Notes under the pieces: model-generated | What the model was told of the DNA's origin: nothing | What the model saw: the letters and a program-made list of their open reading frames with translations, nothing else | Database searches by the model: none | In this document: positions 39,563 to 50,094 of the stretch, one piece after another | How the letters are laid out: the number at the start of each line of letters is the position of its first letter | How positions within the stretch are numbered: position 1 is the first letter of the stretch | Program-made: the position numbers and the translations under genes | Assembly: GCF_029542785.1 (NCBI RefSeq) | Contig: NC_083370.1 | Coordinates: 1,054,001 to 1,118,000 of the forward strand | DNA: 64,000 nucleotides | Source: Malassezia japonica | Lineage: Eukaryota; Basidiomycota; Malasseziomycetes; Malasseziales; Malasseziaceae | Direction of reading: 5' to 3'

Positions 39563-42064
39563 ATGCGCCGATCGGCTCGGGCCGTGCGCGCGCGTCCTGC
39601 GTATGCAGAGCAGGTAGACGGCAGCGAGAGCGAAGAGGAGTGGGCCGAGGTGCAGAAGGTACTTCAAGGCGACACCACCGACGAGGACGAGGCGTTTACA
39701 AAGACGCCGCCCGCGAAAAAGCCGCGTGTCTCGCGAGCGAAAAGCGAGGATACGAGCTTGTCCGAAAGCGTATCATCCGAAAACGAGTCGCTCTATGCAG
39801 ATCCGTCGCAGAGCGAGGCCGAGTCACAAATCACGACCGGGGCCACGAGCGATAGCGAGGTGAAGCGCGAAGATAGCGAGCCGCCACTCAAGCAGGAGGA
39901 CCTGGACGCCACACCCCGGCCCAAGCGCGAGGTGCTGGAGTCTGCGCTCAAGAGCGAGCCGGATGAGACGGACGACGACGAGCCGCTAGCACAGCAGCAG
40001 CTGCGTGACTCGAAAAAGAAGCCCAAACGCACCAAAAAGCCGGCGGCGCCAAAGCTCTCTGCCTATCACAAGCGGATCCTCGCGCTGGTGGCCTCGCACC
40101 CCGAGCTTGCCTCGGTATGGGACACGCTCCGCCGCGAGCCGCGGCAAGGGCTGCCGCCCAAGGCCGAGCAGCCCGAAGGCATTTCGATGCCGTTGCTGCC
40201 GTTTCAGCGCGAAGGACTCTACTGGCTCCAGCAGCAGGAGCGCAGCATCTGGCACGGCGGCCTGCTGGCCGACGAGATGGGCATGGGCAAGACGATCCAG
40301 ATGGTATCACTGCTGGTCTCCGATCGCAAGCGCCCGAACCTGGTCGTGGCGCCGACAGTGGCCATTCTGCAGTGGCGCAACGAGATGCAGCGGTACGCCA
40401 AGGACCTGAAGATTGTCGTGTGGCACGGCGCTCAGCGCACGCAGGACGCAGAAGAGCTTTCTAGTGCAGACGTTGTCATGACCTCGTACTCTGTGCTGGA
40501 GAACGCCTACCGAAAGATGCACTATGGCTTCCAGCGCCGCGGGCGGCGCGTCAAAGAGCCGAGTTTGATGCACACCATTGCATGGCGCCGCGTGATTCTC
40601 GACGAGGCGCATCATATCAAGGAGCGCTCCACAAACACGGCGCGCAGTGCCTTTGCGCTGCAGAGCGACTTTCGCTGGTGTCTGAGCGGTACGCCGCTGC
40701 AGAATCGTGTTGGTGAGCTCTACTCCATGATCCGCTTCCTGGGCGGTGATCCATTTTCGTACTACTTCTGCAAAGAGTGCCCGTGCAAGTCGCATCGCTG
40801 GGCGTTTACGGACCGCCGAACTTGCGACGACTGCCACCACAAGCCCATGTCGCACATCAACTTTTGGAACTTTTTCATCCTGCGGCCGATCCAGCGCGAC
40901 GGTACCGAGGATGGCGACGGAAAAGAGGCATTCACGCACCTGCGCCTTCTTCTGGATAATATCATGCTGCGGCGCACCAAGCTCGAGCGTGCGGATGATA
41001 TGGGCCTTCCGCCGCGCACCGTCGAAGTGCGCCGCGACTTTTTCAACGCAGAGGAAGAGGACTTGTACCAGAGCCTGTACTCGACGACGACACGCAAGTT
41101 CTCTACGTTCCTCGATCAGGGCACGGTGCTCAACAACTACTCGAACATTTTTACACTCTTGACGCGTATGCGCCAAATGTCCAACCACCCCGACTTGGTG
41201 CTACGCTCCAACACGGGCGCCAAGGCGGGTCTCTTGGGCGACCAAGACGAGGTGAATGTGTGCAAGCTGTGCACCGAGGAGGCCGAGGATGCTGTCATTT
41301 CCAAGTGTCACCACGTCTTTTGCCGTGCGTGTATTCAGCAGTACATTGAGAGTGTGGAAGGCGACCCCGACGAGACTGGCCGCAAGATCGACGTGACGCC
41401 CGACTGCCCGTACTGCCACGCGGTGCTCTCGATCGACTTGGAACAGCCCGCGCTCGAGCCCCCGCAACCCAAGGCTGTGCAAGGCGAGTCGCAGCGCCAG
41501 GGTATTCTCTCGCGCTTGGACCTCGCCAACTGGCGGTCGAGCACCAAGATCGAGGCGCTGGTCGAAGAGCTGACCAAACTGCGCGAGCTGCCGGACCGCT
41601 CGATCAAGTCCCTCGTCTTTTCGCAGTTTGTCAACTTTCTGGACCTGATCGCGTTCCGACTGCAGCGCGCTGGCTTCCGCATCTGCCGGCTCGAGGGCAA
41701 CATGACGCCGGAAGCGCGCGATCGCACCATCAAGCACTTTATGGAGAACCCTGGCGTGACCGTCTTTCTTGTTTCGCTCAAGGCGGGTGGTGTTGCGCTG
41801 AATTTGACCGAGGCGTCGCGCGTCTACCTCATGGACCCGTGGTGGAATCCCGCGGTCGAGGTCCAGGCCATGGACCGCATCCACCGTCTCGGACAGCACC
41901 GTCCCATCGTGGTAAAGCGTATGATTATTGAAAACAGCATCGAGAGCCGCATCATCGAGCTGCAGAATAAGAAGAGTGCGATGATCGAGGCGGCGATTGG
42001 AAACGACGACTCGGCCATGGGGCGTTTGTCGGTGGACGATTTGCGCTTTTTGTTTACGCTGTAA
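39563..42064 (+). CDS. RAD16: Nucleotide-excision repair ATPase Rad16 (SNF2 family with RING)
   Basis: A single exon of 833 residues. An acidic, Ser/Glu-rich N-terminus (first 150 or so residues) leads into the SNF2 core: Walker A DEMGMGKT, DEAH box (ILDEAHHIK), SGTPLQNR, then MRQMSNHPDLVL, GGVALNLTEA and DRIHRLGQ in the second lobe. Inserted between the lobes are a Cys-rich insert (CKECPCKSHRW, CDDCHH) and a C3HC4 RING (CKLCTEEAEDAVISKCHHVFCRACI), the hallmark of Rad16. With Rad7, Rad16 repairs lesions in silent DNA. The stop is 8 bp from the opposing TTI1 stop. Confidence 0.94.
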   Translation: MRRSARAVRARPAYAEQVDGSESEEEWAEVQKVLQGDTTDEDEAFTKTPPAKKPRVSRAKSEDTSLSESVSSENESLYADPSQSEAESQITTGATSDSEVKREDSEPPLKQEDLDATPRPKREVLESALKSEPDETDDDEPLAQQQLRDSKKKPKRTKKPAAPKLSAYHKRILALVASHPELASVWDTLRREPRQGLPPKAEQPEGISMPLLPFQREGLYWLQQQERSIWHGGLLADEMGMGKTIQMVSLLVSDRKRPNLVVAPTVAILQWRNEMQRYAKDLKIVVWHGAQRTQDAEELSSADVVMTSYSVLENAYRKMHYGFQRRGRRVKEPSLMHTIAWRRVILDEAHHIKERSTNTARSAFALQSDFRWCLSGTPLQNRVGELYSMIRFLGGDPFSYYFCKECPCKSHRWAFTDRRTCDDCHHKPMSHINFWNFFILRPIQRDGTEDGDGKEAFTHLRLLLDNIMLRRTKLERADDMGLPPRTVEVRRDFFNAEEEDLYQSLYSTTTRKFSTFLDQGTVLNNYSNIFTLLTRMRQMSNHPDLVLRSNTGAKAGLLGDQDEVNVCKLCTEEAEDAVISKCHHVFCRACIQQYIESVEGDPDETGRKIDVTPDCPYCHAVLSIDLEQPALEPPQPKAVQGESQRQGILSRLDLANWRSSTKIEALVEELTKLRELPDRSIKSLVFSQFVNFLDLIAFRLQRAGFRICRLEGNMTPEARDRTIKHFMENPGVTVFLVSLKAGGVALNLTEASRVYLMDPWWNPAVEVQAMDRIHRLGQHRPIVVKRMIIENSIESRIIELQNKKSAMIEAAIGNDDSAMGRLSVDDLRFLFTL

Positions 42065-42072
42065 TGTACATA

Positions 42073-45000
42073 CTATGTCCAGATAGGTGCCAGCGGCACA
42101 AGACGCATCGCATCCCGCCGCAGGTACGCAGGCGCCGCATCGCTCGCAACCGCACGCAGGACGACCCACACGAGGTTCGCATCGGTATGCGCCATCGCGC
42201 GGTACAATGCGAGGCCCGCCTGGCTTACCGCCGCAGGCTGGCGTGCGTCGAGCGTGTCGACAAGCACGGGTTGCGTCGCCATTGCCCACACCACGTCGCT
42301 CGGCACACGTTCGCCACGGCTCACGAGCAAGGCACGCAGCGAGGCAAGAATCGCCAAGAGGACCTGGCCTAGCGTGCCGTGTACGTCGTACACACGAAAC
42401 GTGTGCTGCGTTTTGGGGGCGAGCGCACCATCCCCTTGGGCGCCAGAGGGAAGTGCCCGCGCATGGGGGCGCACCGCCGTGAGCTGCTCTAGGACATAGA
42501 GCAGCCGTGCCCAACGCGGCCACGCCTGCTCGACAACCATCTTGCCAAAGACGTCCGAGGCGTACGTACTAATCGTGCCAATCAGCGACGTCGCTTGCAT
42601 CCATACGTTGGCGTCCTGCTCGCTCGGCAGTGCCTCACGCAGGCGCTGCTGCGTGTCGTGGCCACGGAGATGAGGGAGTGTGCGCCGCTGGGTGGTATTC
42701 ATGCCCAGGCGTGCCATGATCATGGGCCACGCGCGGTGCAGGACAGGGTATAAGTCGGCGGTACGCTGCGCCGAGGCAAGGATGCATACGCCGTCGGCAA
42801 GCATGGCGAGCGCACGCGCACGGAGGATCGGGCTGGCATGACTCAAAAACGGGACGCAGCGGGACACGATCTGCGCCACGACCGCCTCGCGGCGCGCCGC
42901 CGGAGGATTGGGGTCCTCGTTCAGGTCCTCGTCGATCGGGGCGTCGGTCGGCTCTTCAGGTGCAGCACGCTGCGCAAGCCACGACACCAAATCGGCCACC
43001 GGGTCGCGCTCGGTCTTGGCCGGCGGCGCTTGCGGCGCCGGAGGCTGCTCGGTGGCGAGGACATGCAAGACACGCGCAAGGACAGCAAGCAAGCCGTCGC
43101 ATACATCGTCGTATCCGTGGAAACGATCGAGTGCATCGAGTACTTCGTCCACGGCATCTTCGACGAGCGGCAGCACCTCGGAGCCAAGCATCTCGAGCAC
43201 TTGCACGAGCACCCAAGGCGCCGCGCGCGCGCCCAGCAAGCTGCTGTGCATCCGCGCGCCACGCATCGACTGCGCCAGCTGCATCTGCGTAAGGCCCGCA
43301 CGTAGCTCGGCATGAAGGCCGGCGACCAGCCGGTGGCTTGCGGCGCCCAGGACGTAGTCTGCGTGGTGCAGCACGCAGCTCGCGGCATTGGGGTATGCAC
43401 ACGCCTCGGCAATGCGGTCGAGCGCGTGCCGCGCGGTGGTCTGTACGACGCGGTCCTCACTGCCACACGCGCTGAGCACCGGATAAAGCGCATGGAGCAG
43501 CTGCGGCCGGAACTGGGCTCCGAGAAGCGCGGCTGCACCGGCAAGCATCGCAAGGAGAAGCGCATCACCCATCCCGCCGAGCGCGACGCGCTGCTCGACG
43601 CGGCGTTCAGGGGCCGCTGCCGGCATTTGGTCGAGACGCACACTATCGACAAATGCCACATCAAGAGCCTTACCAGCCTCGAGGCGCGGCGTATTGTCGC
43701 GTTCATTCGGCATGCCACGCACCATTTCCGGCACGGTGTCTTCGGTGGTCGCCACCGCTTTTTCGTCTTGCGCGAGGTCCGGCGCAAGCTCTTCGTCACG
43801 GTCGTCATTCCATGCCCCGAGGATCTGCTGCGTAAGGAAGCGTGCAAGGGCGTGTACCGGCTTGCGCAGACTACGTCCCTCGTTGCGTGCAATGTACGCC
43901 TCGAGCTCCGGCGTGGCGATTTCAGCGACCAGCCCACGCAGGTGCTCGTTTGCCGCGTATAGACTCGCGATAGCGCTGCGCTGCGCTGTGCCAGATGCCG
44001 TCCGTGCCTTGCATCCATCTTGCACAAACGCGAGCAGCGCTGCAAACGCGTGTTGGTACCGCACGGTCGCCCCTCCTCGTGCTGCGCCGACCAGCAAGGT
44101 CGCGACCGCGCTACCGCATGTGTACAGCATCCGACCGATTGCCTCGACCGAGCCGTGCTCGAGCGGCGGGCACTGCGGCCGGAGGCCGAGGCCGTCTGCC
44201 TCGTCTGCGTCAGCCGGTGCCATGCGGTCGTGGATGCTGAGCGCGTTCATGAGCGCCTCGCTCCAGCGGCGCACATCGCTTGCTGATCGGAACTCGGCGA
44301 GGAATGCGAGGTTTGCATGCTCCAGCTGTACTTTGGCGAGCACAGTGCCGGTCATTTCGGCAATGGTCCCCACGCGTTCGGCGTGGTGTACGACGTCGGT
44401 GTCGCGCACGCCGCGGACTGCGCCTGGCAGCGATTCGAGCGCCAGGACAAGTTCTTCGCCAAGGCGCCCAAGCCATAGCGCTGGCGCGCGCTCGACCAGG
44501 CCGCTGATTGCGGCGCGTGCGTGTTCCATCACGTTCCTGCGCCGCGCGGCACTGGCGAGGTCGAGCAGCATGCGCAAGAGACGGTGTAGAGGGTCGTGCG
44601 TACTTGGTTCGCCCACCGCATGGTGCCATGCCTGTGTGAGCGTGTCCGGCAGAAGCTGCAGCGCAGATGCGGCACAGTCAATGAGCGCGTGCTCGGCCTC
44701 GGCGTAGTCGCGCGTCTGGGACACGTCGAGCGTAAAAAGGGCGATGAGCACAGGCCGCATGGAGCGCTGCAGCCATTGTGCATCGCGTATTGGCGCTTCC
44801 GAGTCTGCGACGCTCGTTGCGGGGGTATCGACGTCGGACACCGAGGCCATGTCCGAGTCGGACTCGTCGTCCGAGTGTGCGAACGCCTCGAGGCGATGCA
44901 CCGTCGGCGGTGCGGGCGGTGGCGTGCGCAGCGGCGCCGTGACAACGTCCGCGAGGCACGCGACGAGCGTTGCGGTCAACAGCGTGAGTGCCCTAGCGAC

Positions 45001-45951
45001 CACCGGCCCTGGCGCCGCGTGGCCGGCCACGATTTTTAGCATGGAGCTCACAATGCCCGGCAGGATCGGCGTCGTGCGTACGGCGACCGCCTCCTTGTCC
45101 CAGCCCGGCGTGGCATAGTAGGCCGCTGTCTCTTGCATCGCATAGGCCGGCCCGTGGTGGAGAATATGGGTATCGCCGCCGAGCCAGGCGATGCCTGTGG
45201 CTGTTGCGACGTCGATCATCGCAGTACGGAGTGATGCGGGCCGTGCAGGCTCGCGTGCCGTGTCCATGGCGAGTTTGAGCAAGTGCGAGAGGGCACCGAC
45301 GCAAGTGCGGCTGCCGCGTGCTGCGTTGGTGTGCTGTGCGCACGGGTAGATTTGGATTGTGAGCGACTCGTTCCCGTCCTCGTCCATCGCGTCGAGCGAC
45401 GGCAAGTCCGACACGCCGTCCCACTCCCAGTCGCGTTCTTCCCTTGGAGCCTGCTGGCGTGGTTGCAGCAACTGCGTGAGAAAGCGCGCGATCGCGAGCA
45501 CGGTCGCGTCCGAGTTTTTTTCGGCGTTTGTTCCATTCGCCGAGAGCGCCATTACGCTCAAGAGAAGCAACTGTTCCCAGACTTGCCATGCCTGCACGCT
45601 GCCGATCGCTGGGTTTTCTGTGTTCTGGACCTTGTCCCAGGTCCACGCGCGCCACCAGTCGCGTGCGAGTGTGCCCAGCACATCAAAAGTCAGCTCTCGC
45701 ACGCGGTCCGGCAGCCCGTACAAGCCATTATCGCGCATGCGCAGCAGCTGGGACAAAGGGTAGAAGATGTAATGGATGAGCGCCGGCTGCAGCGGCGCGT
45801 CCGCCTGTGCCGCGCGCGTCGCGTTCGCCAGCTGTGCGAGCGTCGCATTCGCCTCCTTCGCCAGGCTCGGCGCGGCGGTGTGCCGCAAGAGCGTCACGCA
45901 CAGCGGGCGCACGGCCTGGAACGCACGCGCCTCGCCCTCGGACGGCGCCAT
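42073..45951 (-). CDS. TTI1: TELO2-interacting protein Tti1 (TTT complex, HEAT repeats)
   Basis: A single exon of 1292 residues starting at a clear ATG (MAPSEGEARAF). It is built of helical HEAT-like repeats throughout. The N-terminal block FQAVRPLCVTLLRHTAAPSLAKEAN... LIHYIFYPLSQLLRM and the C-terminal ILRARALAMLADGVCIL... VYPVLHRAWPMIMARL-type segments match the Tti1 family. Acidic linkers (SDDESDSDMASVSD) interrupt the repeats. Tti1 binds Tel2 and Tti2 to mature PIKK kinases such as TOR, ATM and ATR. TEL2 is encoded 37 kb upstream. It is divergent from a histone-chaperone gene by 62 bp, with two CACGTG boxes between. Confidence 0.88.
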   Translation of the reverse strand: MAPSEGEARAFQAVRPLCVTLLRHTAAPSLAKEANATLAQLANATRAAQADAPLQPALIHYIFYPLSQLLRMRDNGLYGLPDRVRELTFDVLGTLARDWWRAWTWDKVQNTENPAIGSVQAWQVWEQLLLLSVMALSANGTNAEKNSDATVLAIARFLTQLLQPRQQAPREERDWEWDGVSDLPSLDAMDEDGNESLTIQIYPCAQHTNAARGSRTCVGALSHLLKLAMDTAREPARPASLRTAMIDVATATGIAWLGGDTHILHHGPAYAMQETAAYYATPGWDKEAVAVRTTPILPGIVSSMLKIVAGHAAPGPVVARALTLLTATLVACLADVVTAPLRTPPPAPPTVHRLEAFAHSDDESDSDMASVSDVDTPATSVADSEAPIRDAQWLQRSMRPVLIALFTLDVSQTRDYAEAEHALIDCAASALQLLPDTLTQAWHHAVGEPSTHDPLHRLLRMLLDLASAARRRNVMEHARAAISGLVERAPALWLGRLGEELVLALESLPGAVRGVRDTDVVHHAERVGTIAEMTGTVLAKVQLEHANLAFLAEFRSASDVRRWSEALMNALSIHDRMAPADADEADGLGLRPQCPPLEHGSVEAIGRMLYTCGSAVATLLVGAARGGATVRYQHAFAALLAFVQDGCKARTASGTAQRSAIASLYAANEHLRGLVAEIATPELEAYIARNEGRSLRKPVHALARFLTQQILGAWNDDRDEELAPDLAQDEKAVATTEDTVPEMVRGMPNERDNTPRLEAGKALDVAFVDSVRLDQMPAAAPERRVEQRVALGGMGDALLLAMLAGAAALLGAQFRPQLLHALYPVLSACGSEDRVVQTTARHALDRIAEACAYPNAASCVLHHADYVLGAASHRLVAGLHAELRAGLTQMQLAQSMRGARMHSSLLGARAAPWVLVQVLEMLGSEVLPLVEDAVDEVLDALDRFHGYDDVCDGLLAVLARVLHVLATEQPPAPQAPPAKTERDPVADLVSWLAQRAAPEEPTDAPIDEDLNEDPNPPAARREAVVAQIVSRCVPFLSHASPILRARALAMLADGVCILASAQRTADLYPVLHRAWPMIMARLGMNTTQRRTLPHLRGHDTQQRLREALPSEQDANVWMQATSLIGTISTYASDVFGKMVVEQAWPRWARLLYVLEQLTAVRPHARALPSGAQGDGALAPKTQHTFRVYDVHGTLGQVLLAILASLRALLVSRGERVPSDVVWAMATQPVLVDTLDARQPAAVSQAGLALYRAMAHTDANLVWVVLRAVASDAAPAYLRRDAMRLVPLAPIWT

Positions 45952-45958
45952 GGTAGTG

Positions 45959-45974
45959 CACGTGGAGCCACGTG
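45959..45974. promoter_or_regulatory. Pair of CACGTG E-boxes in the TTI1/RbAp48 divergent promoter
   Basis: CACGTG at 45959-45964 and 45969-45974, one helical turn apart centre to centre (10 bp), immediately upstream of the TTI1 ATG. A pair in helical phase would suit cooperative bHLH binding. Confidence 0.5.
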
Positions 45975-46013
45975 GTCTCTGTGACGCGCTCCCGCCGCGT
46001 CGTTCGTGCCGCG

Positions 46014-47354
46014 ATGTCGAACGTGGAAATTGCCGAGGATGAGGCGTCGGCCAACATGGCCATGATATCGAATGAGGTACGTTGCGCGACTAACGCAGGA
46101 ATACAAAAGTAGGTCGCTTTCACTTACCCAGTATGGAAGAAGAACTCGCCCTTCCTGTACGACATGGTCGTTACGCACGCGCTCGAGTGGCCGACGTTGA
46201 CCATGCAGTGGTTCCCGGACAAGGAGGTGTTTGCGGGCAAAGGCTTTGCGCGGCACCGCATGCTGCTCGGCACGCACACGTCCGGGCAAGACAACAACTA
46301 CCTCCAGATCGCCACGGCGAATCTCCCCCTGACCGAGAGCGACGCGGGCGGCGCCGATGCCAAGGTCGAGATGAAGGACTACGACGAGGAAAAAGGCGAG
46401 ATTGGATCGTACTCCTCGACCTCGACTCGCATCCAGATTACGCAGCGCATCAACCACGAAGGCGAGGTGAACCGCGCGCGGTACTGCCCCCAGAACTGCG
46501 ACCTGATCGCGACGCGTGCCGTGAGCGGCCTGACCTATGTGTTTGACCGGACGAAGCACAGCAACCAGCCGGACAGCGACGGCAAGTGCCGTCCGGACAT
46601 TACGCTCCGTGGCCAGACCCAGGAGGGCTACGGTCTGGCGTGGAACCCCATTCGCCAAGGGCATATTCTGGCCGCTTCTGAGGACACGACCGTGTGTCAC
46701 TGGGACATTAATGCATACCAGAAAGAGACGGCGACACTCGAGCCGCTCAAGGTGTACCGGGGCCACTCGTCTATCGTCGAGGACGTCGCGTGGCACAACC
46801 ACCACGAGCACCTCTTTGCCTCGGTCGGCGACGACCGCCAGATGCTTCTGTGGGACACGCGCGAGTCGGGCGAGTCGCCCAAGCAGCGTGTCGAGGCGCA
46901 CACGAGCGAGGTGAATGCCGTGTCGTTCAGCCCCGCGAGCGAGTACATCCTCGCGACCGGCTCCAGCGACAAGACGGTCGCGCTGTGGGATCTGCGGAAC
47001 CTCGGCGTGCGTCTGCACTCGCTCGAGGCGCACACCGACGAGGTGCTGCAGCTTGCCTGGTCGCCGCATCACGAGACGGTCCTTGCGTCTGCCTCGGCGG
47101 ACCGCCGTGTGAACATCTGGGACCTGAGCCGCATCGGCGAGGAGCAGACCTCGGAGGACGCCGAGGACGGTCCGGCGGAGCTGCTGTTTGTGCACGGCGG
47201 CCACACGAGCCGGCCGACGGACATGGCCTGGTCGCCGCAGGACCCGTGGAAGGTGGCTACCGCGGCGGAGGACAATATCGTGATGGTCTGGCAGCCCGCC
47301 GCGTCCATCGTCGAGCCCGCCGAGGGCGACGTGGATGCTGCGGAACTCGAGTAG
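46014..47354 (+). CDS. RbAp46/48-type WD40 histone-binding protein (Hat2/Msi1 family)
   Basis: Exons 46014-46076, 46099-46108 and 46132-47354 encode 431 residues. Introns are 22 and 23 nt and enclose a 10-nt exon. Only with this exon does the highly conserved [25 protein letters not shown] segment form. Seven WD40 blades follow, with NHEGEVNRARYCPQN and the acidic loop EEQTSEDAEDGPAELLFVHGGHTSRPTDMAW characteristic of RBBP4/7. These proteins escort H3-H4 in chromatin assembly (CAF-1), acetylation (Hat1) and deacetylase complexes. Which of the Hat2 and Msi1 roles it has cannot be decided from sequence. Confidence 0.92.
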
Positions 47355-47385
47355 GTCGTAGATACGCACCTCCACTCTCGCCACC

Positions 47386-48394
47386 ATGGCGTTTATGGGC
47401 CTGACGGGCAACCGTCGCGAGCTGTGCGTAGCATACCTAACGCAGGCGACCGAATGCGCGGCATGCATTTACCGGACTTCTGGTTTTGTTTAGTATCCTC
47501 GTGCCCCCGCTCGCTGTTGCGATGCGCTTCGGAATTGGCATGGACTTTTTTGTGAACGTCATTTTGACCATCCTGGGGTACATTCCGGGGCACTTGCACA
47601 ACTTCTTTATCCAGCGCGTACGCGATAACTCGAACAAGCAGCGCACTCCGTCGTGGCTGCTCAAGTACGGGCTGGTAGTCAACCCCCGCAACACGCGCGG
47701 AAACACGACCAAGTGGGCGGACCGCTATCTGTACGTCCCGGAGCTCGTGCAGCACGACGAGGAGGGTCGTGCCTACTACCTGAACCCCGAGACGGACGAG
47801 TTTGATGCGCCGGCTGCGCCGCGCTTTGGGCCGCGCGTGCCGGAGGAGGAGGAAGAGGTCGTGCAAAACGGCAGCGAGCTCATCGAGCCCGATCGCTACT
47901 TTGCGTCGAAAAAGCCCTCGTCGTACTACAACCAGGACGTCCCGACGGCCGCAGGAAGCAGCGACGCATGGCATGCACCGCCCAAGTCGTTCAAAGCGCG
48001 CACGCTCAAGCTGTTCGGCGGGGGCGCGAGCAGCGCGCCGTCGATGGACCGCCATTCGCGCATCGATCACGCGATGGGCGACCCGGTGCACCAGCGCCGC
48101 AACAACATCGGGTACCATACGTACGACGACCAGGAGGAATCGGTCGACGAGCCCTACACGCGCCCCAACACTAAGCAATCTACCGCGCCGACGGACACAC
48201 TCGACGAGCTCGACCGCGAGCTGATGGGCCTCTCGACGCAGGAGCAGATGCCGCCGGTGCGTGCGAGCCGCCAGGCGGGCTCGGGCGCGTACAAACCCCG
48301 CGCGCGTGCGCCGCCCCCCGCCGAGGAGCGTAGCAGCGCGGCACGGACCGAGGCCCCGGTGCGCGACGTGATGGAGTTCGAGCACACCTTTTAG
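47386..48394 (+). CDS. PMP3/UPF0057-domain membrane protein with a long cytosolic tail
   Basis: Exons 47386-47423 and 47446-48394 encode 328 residues; the 22-nt intron has a CTAAC branch. The ATG context is CCACCATGG. The first 65 residues contain the Pmp3 module: LLVLFSILVPPLAVAMRFG, then FFVNVILTILGYIPGHLHNFFIQ. Pmp3-like proteins are usually about 55-140 residues; here some 260 hydrophilic residues follow. They include NTTKWADRYLYVPELVQHDEEGRAYYLNPETDEFD, an acidic run and a Ser/Pro/Arg-rich end. The Pmp3 family affects plasma-membrane potential and vacuolar sorting (Sna proteins). It starts 31 bp after the RbAp48-type gene stop on the same strand. Confidence 0.85.
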
Positions 48395-48556
48395 GCGATG
48401 TGTATAATAATATATAAGGGTTTTTTTTAGAGGGGTTGGCAAAGCCAAGGTGCCGCTCGTGTCTATCGAATACGGCTAGAGGAGGGGTCGTGCCGGCAAG
48501 CCGGCGGGGCAAGTCGTTAGCGCTGGTCATGTACAATCACCGCGCCAGGAGGTCGC

Positions 48557-50017
48557 TTACGCGGTCTGCTGCTGGTTACGGTTGCCGCCGTTCCGCGGCG
48601 GTCCACGACGGCCGCGGCGGTTCGGCACACTCTCGGTAAAGTTGGCATTTTGGTTGACCGGCACGGAGTGCATGGCAGCCTGCGTAGGGGGGATGGACGG
48701 CAGGCCCTGCTGCATGACACTCGGGCCTTGCACCGGGCGGCCGCTCGCCTTGGCCTCGCGCTCGCGCTGGTCGGCCTCCTCGATGAGGGCGGGCGAGACG
48801 TAGAGGCGCTTGTCGATCGTCGCGGGAATCGCCTGGATCTCGGTGCCGAGCTCGCGCTCGATGTTGTAGTAGTTGAAGCGGTCCTCGTAGGTAATCAGGT
48901 TGATCGCGAGACCCATGTGGCCGAAACGGCCACTGCGGCCGATACGGTGCAGGTAGGTCTCGGCATTCTTGGGGAAGTCAAAGTTGATCACCACGTTCAC
49001 GGCCTGAATATCGATACCACGCGTGAGCAGGTCAGAGCACACCAGGTTGCGGCACGCGCCGTTGCGGAAGTCGTGGAAAACACGGTTGCGGTGCGCCTGA
49101 AGCATTTTGGCATGCGAGTAGAAGCACGAGTAGCCGAGCTCCGTAATCTTCTTGGCCAGCAGCTCGACACGGTTGGTCGAGTTGCAGAAGATGATCGACT
49201 GGTTGATCTGCAGCTTGGAGAAGAGCGTGTTGAGGCAGTGCACTTTTTGGCGCTCCTCGACAAAAGCGTAGTACTGCGTCACACCGCGCAGGGTCAGCTC
49301 ATCCATCAAATTAATCTCGTAAGGCTTGACCATGTGCTTCTCCTTGAAGTTTTTCACGATCAGCGGGAAGGTCGCAGAGAAGAGCATGACCTGGCGCTCC
49401 TTCGGCAGGAAGGCGAGGAGCTGCTCAATAACGGGCGTAAACTCGGGGGAAAGCAGCTTGTCGGCCTCATCCATAACAAACGTCGTGCACTGGCTCAGGT
49501 CCGCAACGCCTTTGCCAGCCAGGTCGAGAATACGGCCGGGGGTACCGACCAGAATGTGCACGGTCTGGCCCAGACGCAGAATGTCGTCGCGGAGCGTCGT
49601 ACCACCGGTGCACACCATGATCTCGGCACCGAGGTGCTTGCCGAGGGTCTTGGCGACCTGGCTGGTCTGCAGCGCAAGCTCACGCGTAGGCACCAGCAGC
49701 ACCGCCTGGATCTTATTCTTCTTGGTATTGACCCGCTCCAGCGTCGGGATCACATACGCGGCCGTCTTACCGGTACCGTTCTTGGCACGCGCAAGAATGT
49801 CGCGGCCAGAAAGTGCAATGGGGATTGCCTCTTCCTGGATCGGCGAGGGGCGCTCGAAACCGGCCTCGAAGATGCCCATCAACAGCTCCCGCTTCAAAAA
49901 GTAGTCCTCAAAGTCATTTCCCTTCGTCGCCGTCACATCTTCCGTCTGCGGCCGCACATCTTTCGGTGGGCGCTGCACTTGGGCAGGCCCATTCGCACTC
50001 GGCGCGGACGTCGCCAT
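48557..50017 (-). CDS. DHH1: DEAD-box helicase Dhh1 (RCK/p54/DDX6)
   Basis: A single exon of 486 residues. All helicase motifs are present: [17 protein letters not shown] motif [11 protein letters not shown], Walker [27 protein letters not shown] in [14 protein letters not shown], and [12 protein letters not shown] in lobe 2. The Q/N/G-rich C-terminal extension (about 75 residues) is typical of Dhh1. The protein represses translation and activates mRNA decapping in P-bodies. The promoter shared with PAM17 holds two CACGTG boxes arranged as an inverted repeat. A short A+T-rich sequence with an eight-T run at about 48,421-48,428 lies between its stop and that of the PMP3-domain gene. Confidence 0.96.
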   Translation of the reverse strand: MATSAPSANGPAQVQRPPKDVRPQTEDVTATKGNDFEDYFLKRELLMGIFEAGFERPSPIQEEAIPIALSGRDILARAKNGTGKTAAYVIPTLERVNTKKNKIQAVLLVPTRELALQTSQVAKTLGKHLGAEIMVCTGGTTLRDDILRLGQTVHILVGTPGRILDLAGKGVADLSQCTTFVMDEADKLLSPEFTPVIEQLLAFLPKERQVMLFSATFPLIVKNFKEKHMVKPYEINLMDELTLRGVTQYYAFVEERQKVHCLNTLFSKLQINQSIIFCNSTNRVELLAKKITELGYSCFYSHAKMLQAHRNRVFHDFRNGACRNLVCSDLLTRGIDIQAVNVVINFDFPKNAETYLHRIGRSGRFGHMGLAINLITYEDRFNYYNIERELGTEIQAIPATIDKRLYVSPALIEEADQREREAKASGRPVQGPSVMQQGLPSIPPTQAAMHSVPVNQNANFTESVPNRRGRRGPPRNGGNRNQQQTA

Positions 50018-50094
50018 ATCTTTATTTCACACACGCAAGTAGAGCCTGTCCCACGTCGCTCACGCTCTGGGTCTGAAGAAAGGACCGGTCGGGT

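Noticed and set aside
45894..47468. 524-codon minus-strand frame opposite the RbAp48-type gene
   Set aside because: Mirror-image frame caused by third-position G+C bias; it shows no motif and crosses the introns and both neighbouring starts.
48395..48556. Possible tRNA or small RNA in the gap between the PMP3-domain and DHH1 genes
   Set aside because: There are GC-rich hairpin segments and an eight-T run, but no T-loop GTTCRA box or cloverleaf pairing was found.
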